Source: Hyphomicrobiaceae bacterium
GTDB taxonomy: Bacteria > Pseudomonadota > Alphaproteobacteria > Rhizobiales > Devosiaceae
NCBI GenBank assembly: GCA_020638095.1
Contig: JACKJF010000003.1
Location: 1,364,001-1,428,000, forward strand
Reading direction: 5' to 3'
Length of the DNA: 64,000 nt
Numbering within the stretch: position 1 is the stretch's first letter; each line of letters opens with the position of its first letter. A program made the translations under genes and the position numbers. The notes under the pieces are model-generated. The model saw nothing but the letters and a program-made list of their open reading frames with translations. It was not told where the DNA came from and did no database searches. Positions 6,597-16,193 of the stretch are shown here, piece by piece.

Positions 6597-8853
6597 GGCG
6601 AACGGCACCCTTCTGGCCCGCCGCCTGACCGTAGCTGGCCGCGTGCAGGGCGTTGGCTTTCGCCCCTTTGTCTATCGCACCGCGACCGAACTCCGGCTTG
6701 CGGGTTGGGTCCGCAACGGCGCCGGCATGGTCGACATTCATGTCGAAGGACCCGCCGGCGCGCTTGTGCAATTTGAAACGGCGCTGTTCGCCGAAGCTCC
6801 GCCGTTGGCAAAACCGACCCTGAAGGCTTCAACGGAAACAAGGGTTGAAGGCTTCCCGGACTTCGAAATCCGCCACAGCGAAGCCGGCGCCGAGCCAGAC
6901 AATCATCTGCCGCCTGATCTCTTCTGCTGCGACGATTGCCTCGCCGAACTGCACGACCCGGCCGAACGCCGGCACGCCTACGCCTTCACCAACTGCACCC
7001 AGTGCGGCCCGCGCTACACCATCATCACGGCGCTGCCCTACGACCGGCCCTCGACAAGCATGGCCGGGTTCGACCTGTGTCCTGAATGCCGGGCGGAATA
7101 CGAGAATCCCCTGGACCGGCGCTTCCATGCCCAACCCCTGGCCTGCCCGGTGTGCGGACCGAGGCTGACCTTTCGCGGGAAGGGTCAGGAACGGGATGGC
7201 GACGACGCGCTGAATGCGGCGGTGGCGGCACTCAGGGCGGGCAACGTCGTCGCCGTCAAAGGGATCGGCGGCTATCACCTGATGTGCGATGCGGCGAATG
7301 ACGGCGCCGTCGCAACGCTGCGCGAACGAAAACACCGGCCGGACAAGCCGTTGGCCGTGCTTTTCCCGCAGCGGGGCGAGGATGGGCTCGACGCCGTGCG
7401 GCTGGCCCTCGATCCATCGCCGGAGCAGGAAAAAGCGCTGACGGACCCGGCCCGGTCCATCGTTCTTGCTCGCAAGCGCGCACCGTTCCCCCTCAGCGGC
7501 AGGTTGGCGCCAGGTCTTGAGGAACTCGGCGCGTTTCTGCCCTATTCGCCGCTGCACGTCCTGCTGCTCGACGCGTTTGGTGGGCCCCTGGTTGCGACCT
7601 CTGGCAATACCAGCGGCGAGCCGGTGATCATCGACAATCGGGAAGCCGAAACGCGGTTGGGACAGGTGGCAGACGCCTTCCTCCACCACAACCGCCCGAT
7701 CGTCCGGCCGGCCGACGATTCGGTCACCCGCGTCATCGCCGGCGTGCCGCGCGCTATCCGGCTCGGACGCGGCATCGCGCCCATGGAAATTGAGATCGGT
7801 CGCGCTTTCGCCAAGCCGACCCTCGCGGTGGGCGGCCACCTGAAAAACACGATTGCCCTCGGCTGGGGCAATCGGATCGTCGTTTCGCCCCATATTGGTG
7901 AGCTCGAAAGCGCCCGCAGTCGCGAGGTCTTCGGGCAGGTGATTGCGGACCTTCAGGCGCTCTACGGGGTTAGGGCAGCGCGCGTGTTCTGCGACTTGCA
8001 TCCCGACTACGTGTCGACCCGTTGGGCCGAGGCCTGCGGTTTGCCGCTCTCGCGCGTCCAGCACCACCGCGCCCATGCTTCCGCGCTCGCCGGAGAGCAC
8101 TTTGAAGTCGGCACTTGGCTGACCTTCACATGGGATGGCGTCGGATACGGCGATGACGGCACAATCTGGGGCGGCGAGGCATTTCTTGGCTGTCCGGGCA
8201 ACTGGCAACGGGTCGCGAGCATCCGGCCATTCGGCGTGACCGGTGGAGACAGGGTAGGGCGCGAGCCCTGGCGCTCGGCGGCGGGGCTGATGTGGGAGGC
8301 CGGCCGGGCCTTCGCGCCTCAAGCAGATACTTCTCGCCTCGTCGCGCAGGCCTGGGAAAAGGGCCTTGGCACGCTTGCCACCTCCGCGGCCGGGCGCCTG
8401 TTCGATGCTGCGGCAAGCCTTGTTCTCGGCCGCAATTTGGCGAGTTTCGAAGGGCAGGGCCCCATGGAAGTCGAGGCCATCGCCGATCCCGATGCCGATG
8501 CCATCGACCTTCCGAATGTTGACGGTCAGGACGGCGTTTTGCGGCTCGATTGGGAGCCGATTCTCGACGTGCTGATTGATGAAGGCCGTTCCGCGAGTGA
8601 GCGTGCCGGCGTGTTTCACGCGAGCCTCGCGCATGGCTTGGCCAATCAGGCATTGCGTCTGGCTGAAAGTCATCCGTTCGACGCTGTCGGCCTGACAGGC
8701 GGCGTGTTCCAGAACCGACTCCTGGCCGAAAAAACCATCGACCGGTTGACCCAGGCCGGGTTGAAGGTGTTGATGCCGCAAATGGTACCCGCCAACGATG
8801 GCGGCCTGTCCTTCGGACAATTGATCGAAGCACTCGGACGAGAAAATGATTGA
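6550..8853 (+). CDS. hypF: Carbamoyltransferase HypF
   Basis: Makes the cyanide-precursor thiocarbamate on HypE from carbamoyl phosphate. Domains in order: acylphosphatase (VQGVGFRPFVYR), two zinc fingers (CCDDC...CTQC and CPEC...CPVC), YrdC-like (KGIGGYHLMCDA), and Kae1-like (CDLHPDYVST, HHRAHA, GGVFQN). The start is uncertain. GTG 6550 is the nearest standard codon and overlaps hypD by 47 bases. A perfect AGGAGG at 6571-6576 instead points to CTG 6583 (six-base spacing, 756 residues, the usual HypF length) or ATT 6592. It overlaps hypE by 8 bases. Confidence 0.93.
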   Translation: MFGQIRLRRRFLRTIEANGTLLARRLTVAGRVQGVGFRPFVYRTATELRLAGWVRNGAGMVDIHVEGPAGALVQFETALFAEAPPLAKPTLKASTETRVEGFPDFEIRHSEAGAEPDNHLPPDLFCCDDCLAELHDPAERRHAYAFTNCTQCGPRYTIITALPYDRPSTSMAGFDLCPECRAEYENPLDRRFHAQPLACPVCGPRLTFRGKGQERDGDDALNAAVAALRAGNVVAVKGIGGYHLMCDAANDGAVATLRERKHRPDKPLAVLFPQRGEDGLDAVRLALDPSPEQEKALTDPARSIVLARKRAPFPLSGRLAPGLEELGAFLPYSPLHVLLLDAFGGPLVATSGNTSGEPVIIDNREAETRLGQVADAFLHHNRPIVRPADDSVTRVIAGVPRAIRLGRGIAPMEIEIGRAFAKPTLAVGGHLKNTIALGWGNRIVVSPHIGELESARSREVFGQVIADLQALYGVRAARVFCDLHPDYVSTRWAEACGLPLSRVQHHRAHASALAGEHFEVGTWLTFTWDGVGYGDDGTIWGGEAFLGCPGNWQRVASIRPFGVTGGDRVGREPWRSAAGLMWEAGRAFAPQADTSRLVAQAWEKGLGTLATSAAGRLFDAAASLVLGRNLASFEGQGPMEVEAIADPDADAIDLPNVDGQDGVLRLDWEPILDVLIDEGRSASERAGVFHASLAHGLANQALRLAESHPFDAVGLTGGVFQNRLLAEKTIDRLTQAGLKVLMPQMVPANDGGLSFGQLIEALGREND

Positions 8854-9856
8854 AGACCGCCATATCGGCCTCGCCTATGGAAATGGCGGGCGCCTGACAC
8901 GCACCCTGATCGAGGAACTGTTCGCCCTTCACCTCGCCAATGACGAACTGGATGTTGGTCTGGACGCGGCGCCGATGCACCTGCCCGAGGGCATGGTGCC
9001 GATGATCACGACGGACGGGTTCACGGTGCAGCCCCTCGAGTTTCCCGGCGGCGATATCGGCTCACTTGCGGTCAACGGCACGGTCAACGACCTCGCCGTC
9101 TCTGGCGCGACACCGCTTTACATGACCCTCAACGCCTTTATCGAGGAAGGGTTCGAGGTCGAAACGCTGGAACGGCTGGTGCAATCAGTCGCCGCCGCCG
9201 CCAGACTGGCTGGGGTCAAGATCGTTGCCGGCGACACCAAGGTTTTGCCGCGCGGGCAGGGTGGCGGGCTTTACCTCGCGACGACCGGCGTCGGCATGCG
9301 CCCGGCCGACCTGCAGCTTGGCTTGGGCCGGATTGCAGTGGGTGATCGCATACTCGTCTCCGGACCGGTTGGCGATCACGGCATCGCCGTCATGCTTGCC
9401 CGCGAGGCGTTCGATCTCAAGGGCCCGGTCCAGTCCGACTGCGCGCCGGTGAACCACCTGACCGCCGCGCTGTCTGAAGTTGCGGGCCTGAAATTCATGC
9501 GCGATCCGACGCGTGGCGGTCTGGCAACCGTTGCCCACGAAATCGCCATGGCCACCAGCACGACCGTCCGGCTCAAGGAGACAGACGTGCCGGTTCAGGA
9601 CCCGGTCAAATCGGTCTGCGACATGCTCGGCTACGATCCCTACTATTTGGCCTGCGAAGGCCGCGTCGTCGCCATCGTCGCGCCTGGTGCGGCCGACAGC
9701 GCGTTCGCAGCGCTCAAGCGGACGCCGGGGGGCGAGGGTGCGGCAATCATCGGCACGATCGAACAGGGCCGCGCGCAGGTGTTGCTCGAAACGGAAATCG
9801 GCGGCAGCCGGGTGCTCGACGAACTCGAAGACGACCCGCTTCCCCGGATTTGCTGA
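8846..9856 (+). CDS. hypE: Hydrogenase maturation protein HypE
   Basis: Dehydrates the thiocarbamate on its C-terminal cysteine to make the cyanide ligand. It has 336 residues of the AIR synthase/PurM fold: ITTDGF, an acidic metal-binding GDTKVLP segment, and MRDPTRGGLA. The protein ends PRIC, the required terminal cysteine. ATG 8846 overlaps hypF by 8 bases. It is the last gene of the operon and converges on the bdhA-like gene 10 bases away. No hypX or nickel transporter follows. Confidence 0.95.
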   Translation: MIEDRHIGLAYGNGGRLTRTLIEELFALHLANDELDVGLDAAPMHLPEGMVPMITTDGFTVQPLEFPGGDIGSLAVNGTVNDLAVSGATPLYMTLNAFIEEGFEVETLERLVQSVAAAARLAGVKIVAGDTKVLPRGQGGGLYLATTGVGMRPADLQLGLGRIAVGDRILVSGPVGDHGIAVMLAREAFDLKGPVQSDCAPVNHLTAALSEVAGLKFMRDPTRGGLATVAHEIAMATSTTVRLKETDVPVQDPVKSVCDMLGYDPYYLACEGRVVAIVAPGAADSAFAALKRTPGGEGAAIIGTIEQGRAQVLLETEIGGSRVLDELEDDPLPRIC

Positions 9857-9865
9857 TACCCGCTG

Positions 9866-10669
9866 CTACTGCGCCGTCCAGCCGCCATCGACTGGAATGG
9901 CGGTGCCGGTAATGTTGTGCGCCATTGGCGAGCAGAGCCATAAGGCGACCTGACCGATTTCGGAGGGGTCGGACGTACGCCGCGTCGGCTGCTTTTCCGA
10001 CAAAAGGTCGGCAATGCCCTTCTCCCGATCGCCGCCGAACAGGGCCGCGCGCTCCTGCACCTGCGGTTCGATGATCGCGGTTTCCGTCCAGCCCGGACTG
10101 ATGCAATTGACGGTGATCCCGCCCGCCGCCTTGGTGCCGGCGGTTGCGTATTCAAGTGCGGCCACCCGGCTGAGCCCGACAAGTCCGAACTTGGCCGAGA
10201 CATAAGGTGCCTTTTTCACCGACGCGACGAGCCCGTGAACCGAGGCGATATTGACCACGCGCCCATAGTCGCGCTTGGCCATCTCCGGCAGCGCGCGGCG
10301 CATTGTGTGAAAAGCCGCCGAGAGATTGACCGCGATGATCGCATTCCAGGTGTCGATCCCCACTTCGTCGAGGGCTGCGGTCTTCTGGATGCCGGCATTG
10401 TTGACCAGAATGTCGGCCCCGCCCCATTCGGCGACGTCGTCCATCATCTTGTCGATGGCGGCGACGTCCATGAGGTTGGCATCGAAGTACCTTGCATCGG
10501 CAGCGCCCGCTGCTTTGAGTTCCGCGATGACCTGATCGATCTGATCCTGTTTCGCCAGCCCGTGCACGCCGATGCGCGCACCGGAACCGGCGAGCGCCTT
10601 GGCCACGGCAAAACCGATGCCTTGCACCGAGCCGGTCACGAGTGCCGTTTTTCCGCTGAGATCGGTCAT
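9866..10669 (-). CDS. bdhA: 3-hydroxybutyrate dehydrogenase (SDR family)
   Basis: Short-chain dehydrogenase predicted to oxidise (R)-3-hydroxybutyrate to acetoacetate with NAD+. It has 267 residues. The cofactor motif is TGSVQGIG near residue 12, NNAG follows, and the catalytic Tyr-Lys lies in YVSAK. The C-terminus ITGTAIPVDGGWTAQ is typical of 3-hydroxybutyrate dehydrogenases rather than of general SDRs. ATG 10669 overlaps the ligase stop as ATGA and has a GGAGGAGG site. It is the last gene of the thiolase-ligase-dehydrogenase operon. Another 3-hydroxyacid substrate is possible. Confidence 0.82.
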   Translation of the reverse strand: MTDLSGKTALVTGSVQGIGFAVAKALAGSGARIGVHGLAKQDQIDQVIAELKAAGAADARYFDANLMDVAAIDKMMDDVAEWGGADILVNNAGIQKTAALDEVGIDTWNAIIAVNLSAAFHTMRRALPEMAKRDYGRVVNIASVHGLVASVKKAPYVSAKFGLVGLSRVAALEYATAGTKAAGGITVNCISPGWTETAIIEPQVQERAALFGGDREKGIADLLSEKQPTRRTSDPSEIGQVALWLCSPMAHNITGTAIPVDGGWTAQ

Positions 10670-12198
10670 TGTTCCTCCTCCGCCAAAAGGCGTTGTCTGA
10701 GGTCCGTTTTGAGGACCTTGCCGTAATTGTTCTTCGGCAGCGCTTCGACGAAGCGATAGTGCTTGGGCCTCTTGAAACGGGCGATCTGATCGAGGCACAT
10801 CTGGTCGAGGGCCTCCGCAGCGACCTCGCGCCCGGCAACTGGCACGACGAAGGCAATCACCTCCTCGCCCCATTCCGGGTGCGGGCGCCCGACGACGGCA
10901 ACTTCCGACACGTCGGGGTGCATCAAAAGCACTTCCTCGACCTCACGCGGATAGATGTTGGATCCGCCGGAAATGATCATGTCCTTTGACCGGTCGATGA
11001 GGCTGACATAGCCGTCGTCGTCCATCCGCCCCATGTCGCCCGTCCAGAGCCAGCCATCCCGGATTGTTTTAGCTGTTGCTTCGTCGTTGCCCCAATAGCC
11101 CATCATCACGGGCGCGCCGCGAACGGTGATTTCGCCGGTCTGGCCGCGCGCCACCTCGTGTCCGTCCTCATCGACAATCCGCACCCTGACGTCGCACTGG
11201 GCGACGCCGACCGAGTTGAGCCGCTCCCGCCAGCGGGGGTGCGACCTGTCTGCGACGTCGTGACGGGAGAGTGCAGTGATCGCCATCGGGCATTCGCCCT
11301 GGCCATAGATCTGGACGAAACGCGGCCCCATCGTCTCGACGGCATCGAGAATGTCGGCCTCGTACATCGGCCCGCCCGCGTAGACGATGGTCTTGATGCC
11401 CTTGCCGTTGCGCCCATCGGCCCGGGCGACATCGACCAGCCGCTTCACCATGGTCGGGGCGGCGAACATGGAAATGTGGTCGATTTCTTCGGCGAGGTCG
11501 AAGATTTCGGTTGGATCGAACCCGCCGCTTTCCGGCACCACGTGACGCGCGCCGCGAATGACGTGCATGAAATTGTAGATGCCCGCTCCGTGCGACATAG
11601 GCGCCGCGTAAAGAATGGCGTCTTCGGTCCTGACCTCGTCGACATCAACGAAATAGGAGAGCGTCATCGCCATCAGGTTGCCGGTCGACATGCGAACGCC
11701 CTTGGGCTTGCCGGTCGTGCCCGAGGTGTAGAACAGCCAGAGAAGATCGTCGCGATCCATGCCCGCCGGCGCGTCGAGGGGGTCGGCCTCGCGCATCGCG
11801 CCGAACATGCCGCCATCAACCGAAATCGCGTCGGGACCGTCGGGGCCGAGCAATTGCCTGAGATTGGCCCCGAGCTTGTCGTCGGTAATGACCAGCGCAG
11901 CATCGGCATTGCCGACGATCCACACGGCCTCCTTTTCATGAAGCTTGGCATTGATCGGCACCGCCGCCGCCCCGCAAAACCAGATGCCGTAAAGCGCTTC
12001 GAGATATTCGGTGCGATTGGCCATGAAGACGGCGACCCGCGACCCCGGCCCGATGCCCTTTTCGGCGAGCGCGGCGCCAATGCCGGCCGCCGTGCGCCGG
12101 AATTCGCCGTAGCTGGAGACCTGAGTGGCACCACAAAAAAGCGCCGGTGCATCCGGATCGCGCGCGGCGGAGCGCTCGAGCCACTCTGCCGGATTCAT
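10666..12198 (-). CDS. AMP-forming acyl-CoA synthetase
   Basis: Activates a carboxylic acid to its CoA thioester through an acyl-AMP. It has 510 residues. The AMP motif YTSGTTGKPKG, the YGQGE motif, the WTGDMG hinge region and the C-terminal catalytic lysine in NNYGKVLK are all present. ATG 12198 overlaps the thiolase stop as ATGA; in-frame codons upstream lie inside the thiolase. The substrate is not readable from sequence. Its neighbours (3-hydroxybutyrate dehydrogenase and thiolase) suggest acetoacetate or a related short 3-oxoacid, but true acetoacetyl-CoA synthetases are usually longer (about 650 residues). Confidence 0.85.
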   Translation of the reverse strand: MNPAEWLERSAARDPDAPALFCGATQVSSYGEFRRTAAGIGAALAEKGIGPGSRVAVFMANRTEYLEALYGIWFCGAAAVPINAKLHEKEAVWIVGNADAALVITDDKLGANLRQLLGPDGPDAISVDGGMFGAMREADPLDAPAGMDRDDLLWLFYTSGTTGKPKGVRMSTGNLMAMTLSYFVDVDEVRTEDAILYAAPMSHGAGIYNFMHVIRGARHVVPESGGFDPTEIFDLAEEIDHISMFAAPTMVKRLVDVARADGRNGKGIKTIVYAGGPMYEADILDAVETMGPRFVQIYGQGECPMAITALSRHDVADRSHPRWRERLNSVGVAQCDVRVRIVDEDGHEVARGQTGEITVRGAPVMMGYWGNDEATAKTIRDGWLWTGDMGRMDDDGYVSLIDRSKDMIISGGSNIYPREVEEVLLMHPDVSEVAVVGRPHPEWGEEVIAFVVPVAGREVAAEALDQMCLDQIARFKRPKHYRFVEALPKNNYGKVLKTDLRQRLLAEEEQ

Positions 12199-13355
12199 TT
12201 GACGGCTTCCAGCACTGAACAATAGCTGGCAACGCCCGAGCCGCCCATGTTGAACACACAGGCCAGTTCCGCGCCGTCCGCCTGCATGTCGCCCGCTGTG
12301 CCGGTAACCTGCCGCGCCGCAAGGACGTGCATGGAGACGCCCGTTGCACCAACCGGGTGACCCTTGGCCTTGAGACCACCGGAGAGATTGACCGGCAGGT
12401 CGCCGCCCCGGCTCACCCGCCCGCTTTCGATGACCCGGTCGCCCTTGCCCTTTTCTGCGAGGCCCATCGCTTCGTAGATCATCAGTTCGGCGATGGTGAA
12501 GCAGTCGTGCACCTCGGCCGCGTCGAGGTCGCCAACCGAAATACCCGCCTCGTCGAACGCGCCGGCAAAAGCTTTCGCCGCGCCGGTCAGCTCGGTCATG
12601 TCGCGCCGCGACATCGGCAGATAGTCGTTGACCTGCGCCGTGCCCCTGAACCCGACAGCGCGGTCGAAATCGTCCACCAGGTCGTCGGCCACCATGACCA
12701 GCGCCGCCGCCCCATCCGAGATCAGCGAACAATCGGTCATGCGCAAGGGTGGTGCGATCAGCCGGTTCTTGTCGGAGGCGGCATTGCAGAACTCAAAACC
12801 GAGATCCTTCTTCAGGTGCGCCAGCGGATTGGCCATGGCGTTGTGATGGTTCTTGGCGGCAATCCGCGCCAGGGCCTCGGACTTGTCGCCGAAACGCTGG
12901 AAATAGCCCTGCGCGATGCGTGCAAAGACCTCCGGGAAACTGACCCCCGCTTCTTCGGCCTGATAGGAAGCACCGGCCAGCGCCTCGGTGACCCCCGCCG
13001 TGTCCTGCGACGTCATCTTCTCCGCGCCGATCACCAGAACGGTGCGCGCCGCTCCGGCCCGGATGGCATTGCGCGCCGCAAACACCGCCGCCGAACCCGA
13101 CGCACAGGCATTCTCGACCCGCGTCGCCGGCGTGAAGCGCAGGCCGTCGTCGAGCCCGAGAACCAGCGATGAGGGGAACGCGTCCGGAACGAGCCCGCCA
13201 TTGAAGTGACCGAGCCATATGGCGTCGACATCCGATGGCTCAATGCCCGCATGTTCGAGCGCCTCGCCCGCGGCCTGTTTGATCAGGTCTTCAAGGCTTT
13301 GCCCGGCCAGCGCCCCGAACGGGGTGTGTCCCCAACCCACAATTCGTGCGTCCAA
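12195..13355 (-). CDS. Thiolase / acetyl-CoA acetyltransferase family protein
   Basis: Cleaves a 3-oxoacyl-CoA with CoA. It has 386 residues. The acylated cysteine is in VENACASGSA. The base histidine is in GHPVGATG, and an EVHDCF segment recalls the SCP-x/lipid-transfer-type thiolases. TTG 13355 is chosen: a GGGAGG site lies five bases upstream and the protein then begins at the conserved RIVGWGHTPFG. An ATG at 13421 would add unrelated residues across the divergent promoter. First gene of its operon, divergent from the PAS-LuxR regulator. Confidence 0.87.
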   Translation of the reverse strand: MDARIVGWGHTPFGALAGQSLEDLIKQAAGEALEHAGIEPSDVDAIWLGHFNGGLVPDAFPSSLVLGLDDGLRFTPATRVENACASGSAAVFAARNAIRAGAARTVLVIGAEKMTSQDTAGVTEALAGASYQAEEAGVSFPEVFARIAQGYFQRFGDKSEALARIAAKNHHNAMANPLAHLKKDLGFEFCNAASDKNRLIAPPLRMTDCSLISDGAAALVMVADDLVDDFDRAVGFRGTAQVNDYLPMSRRDMTELTGAAKAFAGAFDEAGISVGDLDAAEVHDCFTIAELMIYEAMGLAEKGKGDRVIESGRVSRGGDLPVNLSGGLKAKGHPVGATGVSMHVLAARQVTGTAGDMQADGAELACVFNMGGSGVASYCSVLEAVK

Positions 13356-13438
13356 TCTTGCCTCCCTTGCTTGACATTCAGCATAAGGAGGGCGGAAACC
13401 GCACTGGATTCGTGAAATCACCTAATCACAGGGAGCCG

Positions 13439-13984
13439 ATGGACGACCTGTCGCAAATTGCATTTGAAAACGCGCCAATCGGTCTCGCCTACACCGAGGA
13501 GCGCATCGTCAAGCGCTGCAACGAGCGCTTTGTCGAGATGTTCGGATTTCGCCGGACCGAGCTCGAGGGTCATTCGCTCGCCAAACTCTACCCCTCGAAC
13601 GAAGAATTCGACTCGATCGGCCGCATCGGCGTTCTCAAAATGAAGGGAAACGGCAAGTACCAGGACGAGCGCATCATGAAGAAACGCGACGGCACGCTGT
13701 TCTGGTGCCGCGTTCGCGGCCAGTCGCTGGATCCCGAGGCGCCCTTCGCCAAGGCGGTCTGGAGCTTCGCCGATATTTCGGAATCGCGGCCCGTCGCCGA
13801 ACTGACGCGCCGCGAGCGCCTCGTCGTCAAGATGATGGCCGAGGGCCGCACCAGCAAGGAAATCGCCCGTTCGCTCGGTATTTCCCATCGAACCGTCGAA
13901 GCGCATCGCGCGCGGCTGATGGAAAAATTCAAGGCCAAGAACAGCCTTGAGCTTGTCGCCAACATCGCGGGCATTCCGGTCTAG
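13439..13984 (+). CDS. PAS-LuxR transcriptional regulator
   Basis: Regulator of 181 residues with an N-terminal PAS sensor domain (about 1-115, AFENAPIGLAY to SFADISES) and a LuxR-type helix-turn-helix (LTRRERLVVKMMAEG, SKEIARSLGISHRTVEAHR). It has no receiver domain, so a ligand or redox signal probably acts through PAS. ATG 13439 is preceded by GGGAG only three bases away; GTG 13412 is an alternative. It lies between the leftward thiolase operon and the rightward transporter operon and is the obvious candidate to control both. Confidence 0.8.
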   Translation: MDDLSQIAFENAPIGLAYTEERIVKRCNERFVEMFGFRRTELEGHSLAKLYPSNEEFDSIGRIGVLKMKGNGKYQDERIMKKRDGTLFWCRVRGQSLDPEAPFAKAVWSFADISESRPVAELTRRERLVVKMMAEGRTSKEIARSLGISHRTVEAHRARLMEKFKAKNSLELVANIAGIPV

Positions 13985-14145
13985 CCGGACCCGGACCGGC
14001 CGCACGTAGTCTCAAAAACTAGGAGAATCTACCACTTGCGGGGCCGGGCCAAGCCGTTTCTACTGGACCCAACCGGTCCGCCGTTCCGCTGCCCGAGAAG
14101 CGCGCAGCCTTTTTGTCGTGAGCGGACCGAAACGGGAGGAAAGTC

Positions 14146-15369
14146 ATGAAGAAACCCATCCACTTGCTCGGCCTTGCGGCCGCCGCCGTGCTCGGCCTTG
14201 CCGGCAGCGCAATGGCACAGGAAGGCATCGCCGCCGGCGCGCCGGTGACCATCGCCATCGTCCAGGGCACGTCCGGCGCGAGCTTTGACGTCTATTCCAA
14301 GCAGTCGCAGACCGGCTTCGAAATGGGGCTCGAATACGCCACCAATGGCACGATGGAAATCAAGGGCCATCCGATCAACGTCATCTACAAGGATACCCAG
14401 TTCAAACCGGACATTGCCCGTGCGGTTCTGGCCGAAGCCTACGGCGATGACGACGCGCTGATCGCCATCGGCGGCACCTCCTCGGGCGTGACCACTGCCA
14501 TGCTGCCGGTCGCCGAGGAATATGAGAAGATCCTCATTGTCGAACCCGCCGTGGCCGATTCCCTGACCGGCCCGGATTCGAACCGCTACGTCTTCAAGAC
14601 CTCGCGCAATTCCTCGATGGACATGCAGGCCCAGGCCCAGGCGATGGAACCCGGCCCCGATCTCTATGTCGCAACCCTCGCGCAGGACTATGCGTTCGGG
14701 CGTGACGGCATCGCCGCCTTCAAGGCCGCGCTTGAGGGCACCGGCGCCCACGTGGTGACCGAGGAATATGTGCCGACCGACGCGACCGACTACACCGCCG
14801 TCGCCGAACGCATGTTCGCCGCACTCAAGGACGAGCCGGGCCGCAAAGTCATCCTGATCTACGTCGCCGGCGGTTCCGACCCGCTCGGCAAGATCGCTGC
14901 TATGGACCCGGGCCGTTATGGCATTTCGCTCTCGACCGGCGGCAACATTCTGCCGGCGCTGGCGGCCTACAAGGTGGTGCCGGGAATGGAAGGCGCGATC
15001 TACTACTACTACGAAGCGCCCAAGAACCCGATCAACGACTGGCTGGTGACCGAGCATGAAAAGCGGTTCTCCAGCCCGCCCGACTTCTTCACCGCCGGTG
15101 GCATGGCCGCAGCGCTCGCCGTTGCCCAGGCGCTTGAAACCGCCAACAGCTGGGACACCGAGACACTGATCTCGACCATGGAAGGCATGAGCTGGGAGAC
15201 CCCCAAGGGCACCATGACCTTCCGGCCCGAGGACCATCAGGCGCTGCAGAACATGTATCACTTCAAGCTGCGCATTGATCCGAATGTCGAATGGGCCATT
15301 CCTGATCTGGTGAATGTCATTACGCCCGATCAGATGAATATCCCCATCGGCCGCAACAACCAGCAATAG
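14146..15369 (+). CDS. Branched-chain-type ABC transporter substrate-binding protein
   Basis: Periplasmic binding protein (LivK/type I periplasmic fold), 407 residues. The signal peptide has a Lys-rich start and cuts after GSAMA (about residue 24). The mature part has the family pattern of two Rossmann lobes (IAIVQGTSG, IGGTSSGVTTAM, AQDYAFGRDG). It opens an operon with both ATPases, both permeases and a hydrolase. This family carries amino acids, amides, acids and aromatic compounds; the neighbours suggest a hydroxy- or keto-acid derivative, which is an inference. Confidence 0.88.
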   Translation: MKKPIHLLGLAAAAVLGLAGSAMAQEGIAAGAPVTIAIVQGTSGASFDVYSKQSQTGFEMGLEYATNGTMEIKGHPINVIYKDTQFKPDIARAVLAEAYGDDDALIAIGGTSSGVTTAMLPVAEEYEKILIVEPAVADSLTGPDSNRYVFKTSRNSSMDMQAQAQAMEPGPDLYVATLAQDYAFGRDGIAAFKAALEGTGAHVVTEEYVPTDATDYTAVAERMFAALKDEPGRKVILIYVAGGSDPLGKIAAMDPGRYGISLSTGGNILPALAAYKVVPGMEGAIYYYYEAPKNPINDWLVTEHEKRFSSPPDFFTAGGMAAALAVAQALETANSWDTETLISTMEGMSWETPKGTMTFRPEDHQALQNMYHFKLRIDPNVEWAIPDLVNVITPDQMNIPIGRNNQQ

Positions 15370-15377
15370 TGCGTGCG

Positions 15378-15400
15378 CCGGGCGGCCTTGTGCCGCCCGG
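15378..15400 (+). promoter_or_regulatory. Intergenic hairpin after substrate-binding gene
   Basis: A perfect 9-bp stem (CCGGGCGGC / GCCGCCCGG) with a CTTGT loop lies between the binding-protein stop and the first ATPase. There is no T-run, so it is more likely an mRNA 3'-end stabiliser or partial terminator that keeps the binding protein more abundant than the membrane parts. Confidence 0.6.
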
Positions 15401-15419
15401 TCATCGCAGCTGAAGCATC

Positions 15420-16193
15420 ATGAACCCTCCGCCCGTTTCCCTAGAGACGCGCGATCTGACCATCAGCTTTGGCGGCCATGTGGCGGTCAATTCGGTCTCG
15501 TGCGCCTTCCGGCCCGGTGAGCTGACCGTCATCGTCGGCCCCAATGGTGCGGGCAAGACCACCTATTTCAATCTGATGTCGGGGCAGCTGACCCCAACGT
15601 CCGGTGAGATAATCAAGTCCGGTCACGACATCACACGCCTCTCACCCTCGGCTCGCGCGCGCGCCGGAATGGGCCGGGCCTTTCAGCTGACCAACCTCTT
15701 CCCCAAGCTCACGGTCCTGGAGAACATCCGCCTGGCCGTGCAGGCCCAGAAAGGAATGGGGCCGCGCTTTTTCCGTGCGGCATCGTCTTTCAAGGATCTC
15801 GAACAGCGCGCCGAGGAGCACCTCACAGCGGCCCGATTGCAGTCCGTCGCGCATCTGCCAGCCTCGGCGCTGCCCCACGGCGACCAGCGCAAACTGGAGG
15901 TCGCGCTTCTGCTGGCCATGGAGCCGGACATTTTCATGTTCGACGAACCGACGGCAGGCATGAGCGTCGACGAAGCGCCGGCCATTCTCGATCTCGTCGC
16001 CGAGATCAAGAAGGACACGTCAAAGACCATTCTTCTGGTCGAGCACAAGATGGATGTGGTCCGCGCGCTGGCCGACCGGATCATCGTTCTGCACAACGGG
16101 CAACTGGTCGCCGACGACGCCCCCGAAACGGTTATGAGCCTGCCCATCGTCAGGGAAATCTATCTCGGCGTCCCGGCGGAGAACGCGGCATGA
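15420..16193 (+). CDS. Branched-chain-type ABC transporter ATPase (LivG-like)
   Basis: Cytoplasmic ATPase of the importer, 257 residues. Walker A is GPNGAGKTT and the switch histidine is in LLVEHKMD. The Walker B region MFDEPTAGM is followed by SVDEAP. The signature position reads LPHGDQRKLEVALLLA, where LivG proteins normally have LSYGxQRxLE, so the usual serine is changed but the QRKLE part is kept. It overlaps the second ATPase by ATGA and would pair with it as a heterodimer. Confidence 0.9.
   Translation: MNPPPVSLETRDLTISFGGHVAVNSVSCAFRPGELTVIVGPNGAGKTTYFNLMSGQLTPTSGEIIKSGHDITRLSPSARARAGMGRAFQLTNLFPKLTVLENIRLAVQAQKGMGPRFFRAASSFKDLEQRAEEHLTAARLQSVAHLPASALPHGDQRKLEVALLLAMEPDIFMFDEPTAGMSVDEAPAILDLVAEIKKDTSKTILLVEHKMDVVRALADRIIVLHNGQLVADDAPETVMSLPIVREIYLGVPAENAA

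Noticed and set aside
6829..8820. 663-codon open frame on the minus strand
   Set aside because: It lies wholly opposite hypF, whose domains are clear; its sequence has no recognisable motif. High GC third positions create such shadows.
13983..13999. GCCGG ... CCGGC stem after the PAS-LuxR gene as terminator
   Set aside because: Only five pairs and no T-run.
14029..15366. 445-codon minus-strand frame
   Set aside because: Complement of the binding-protein gene, which has a signal peptide and fits the operon.
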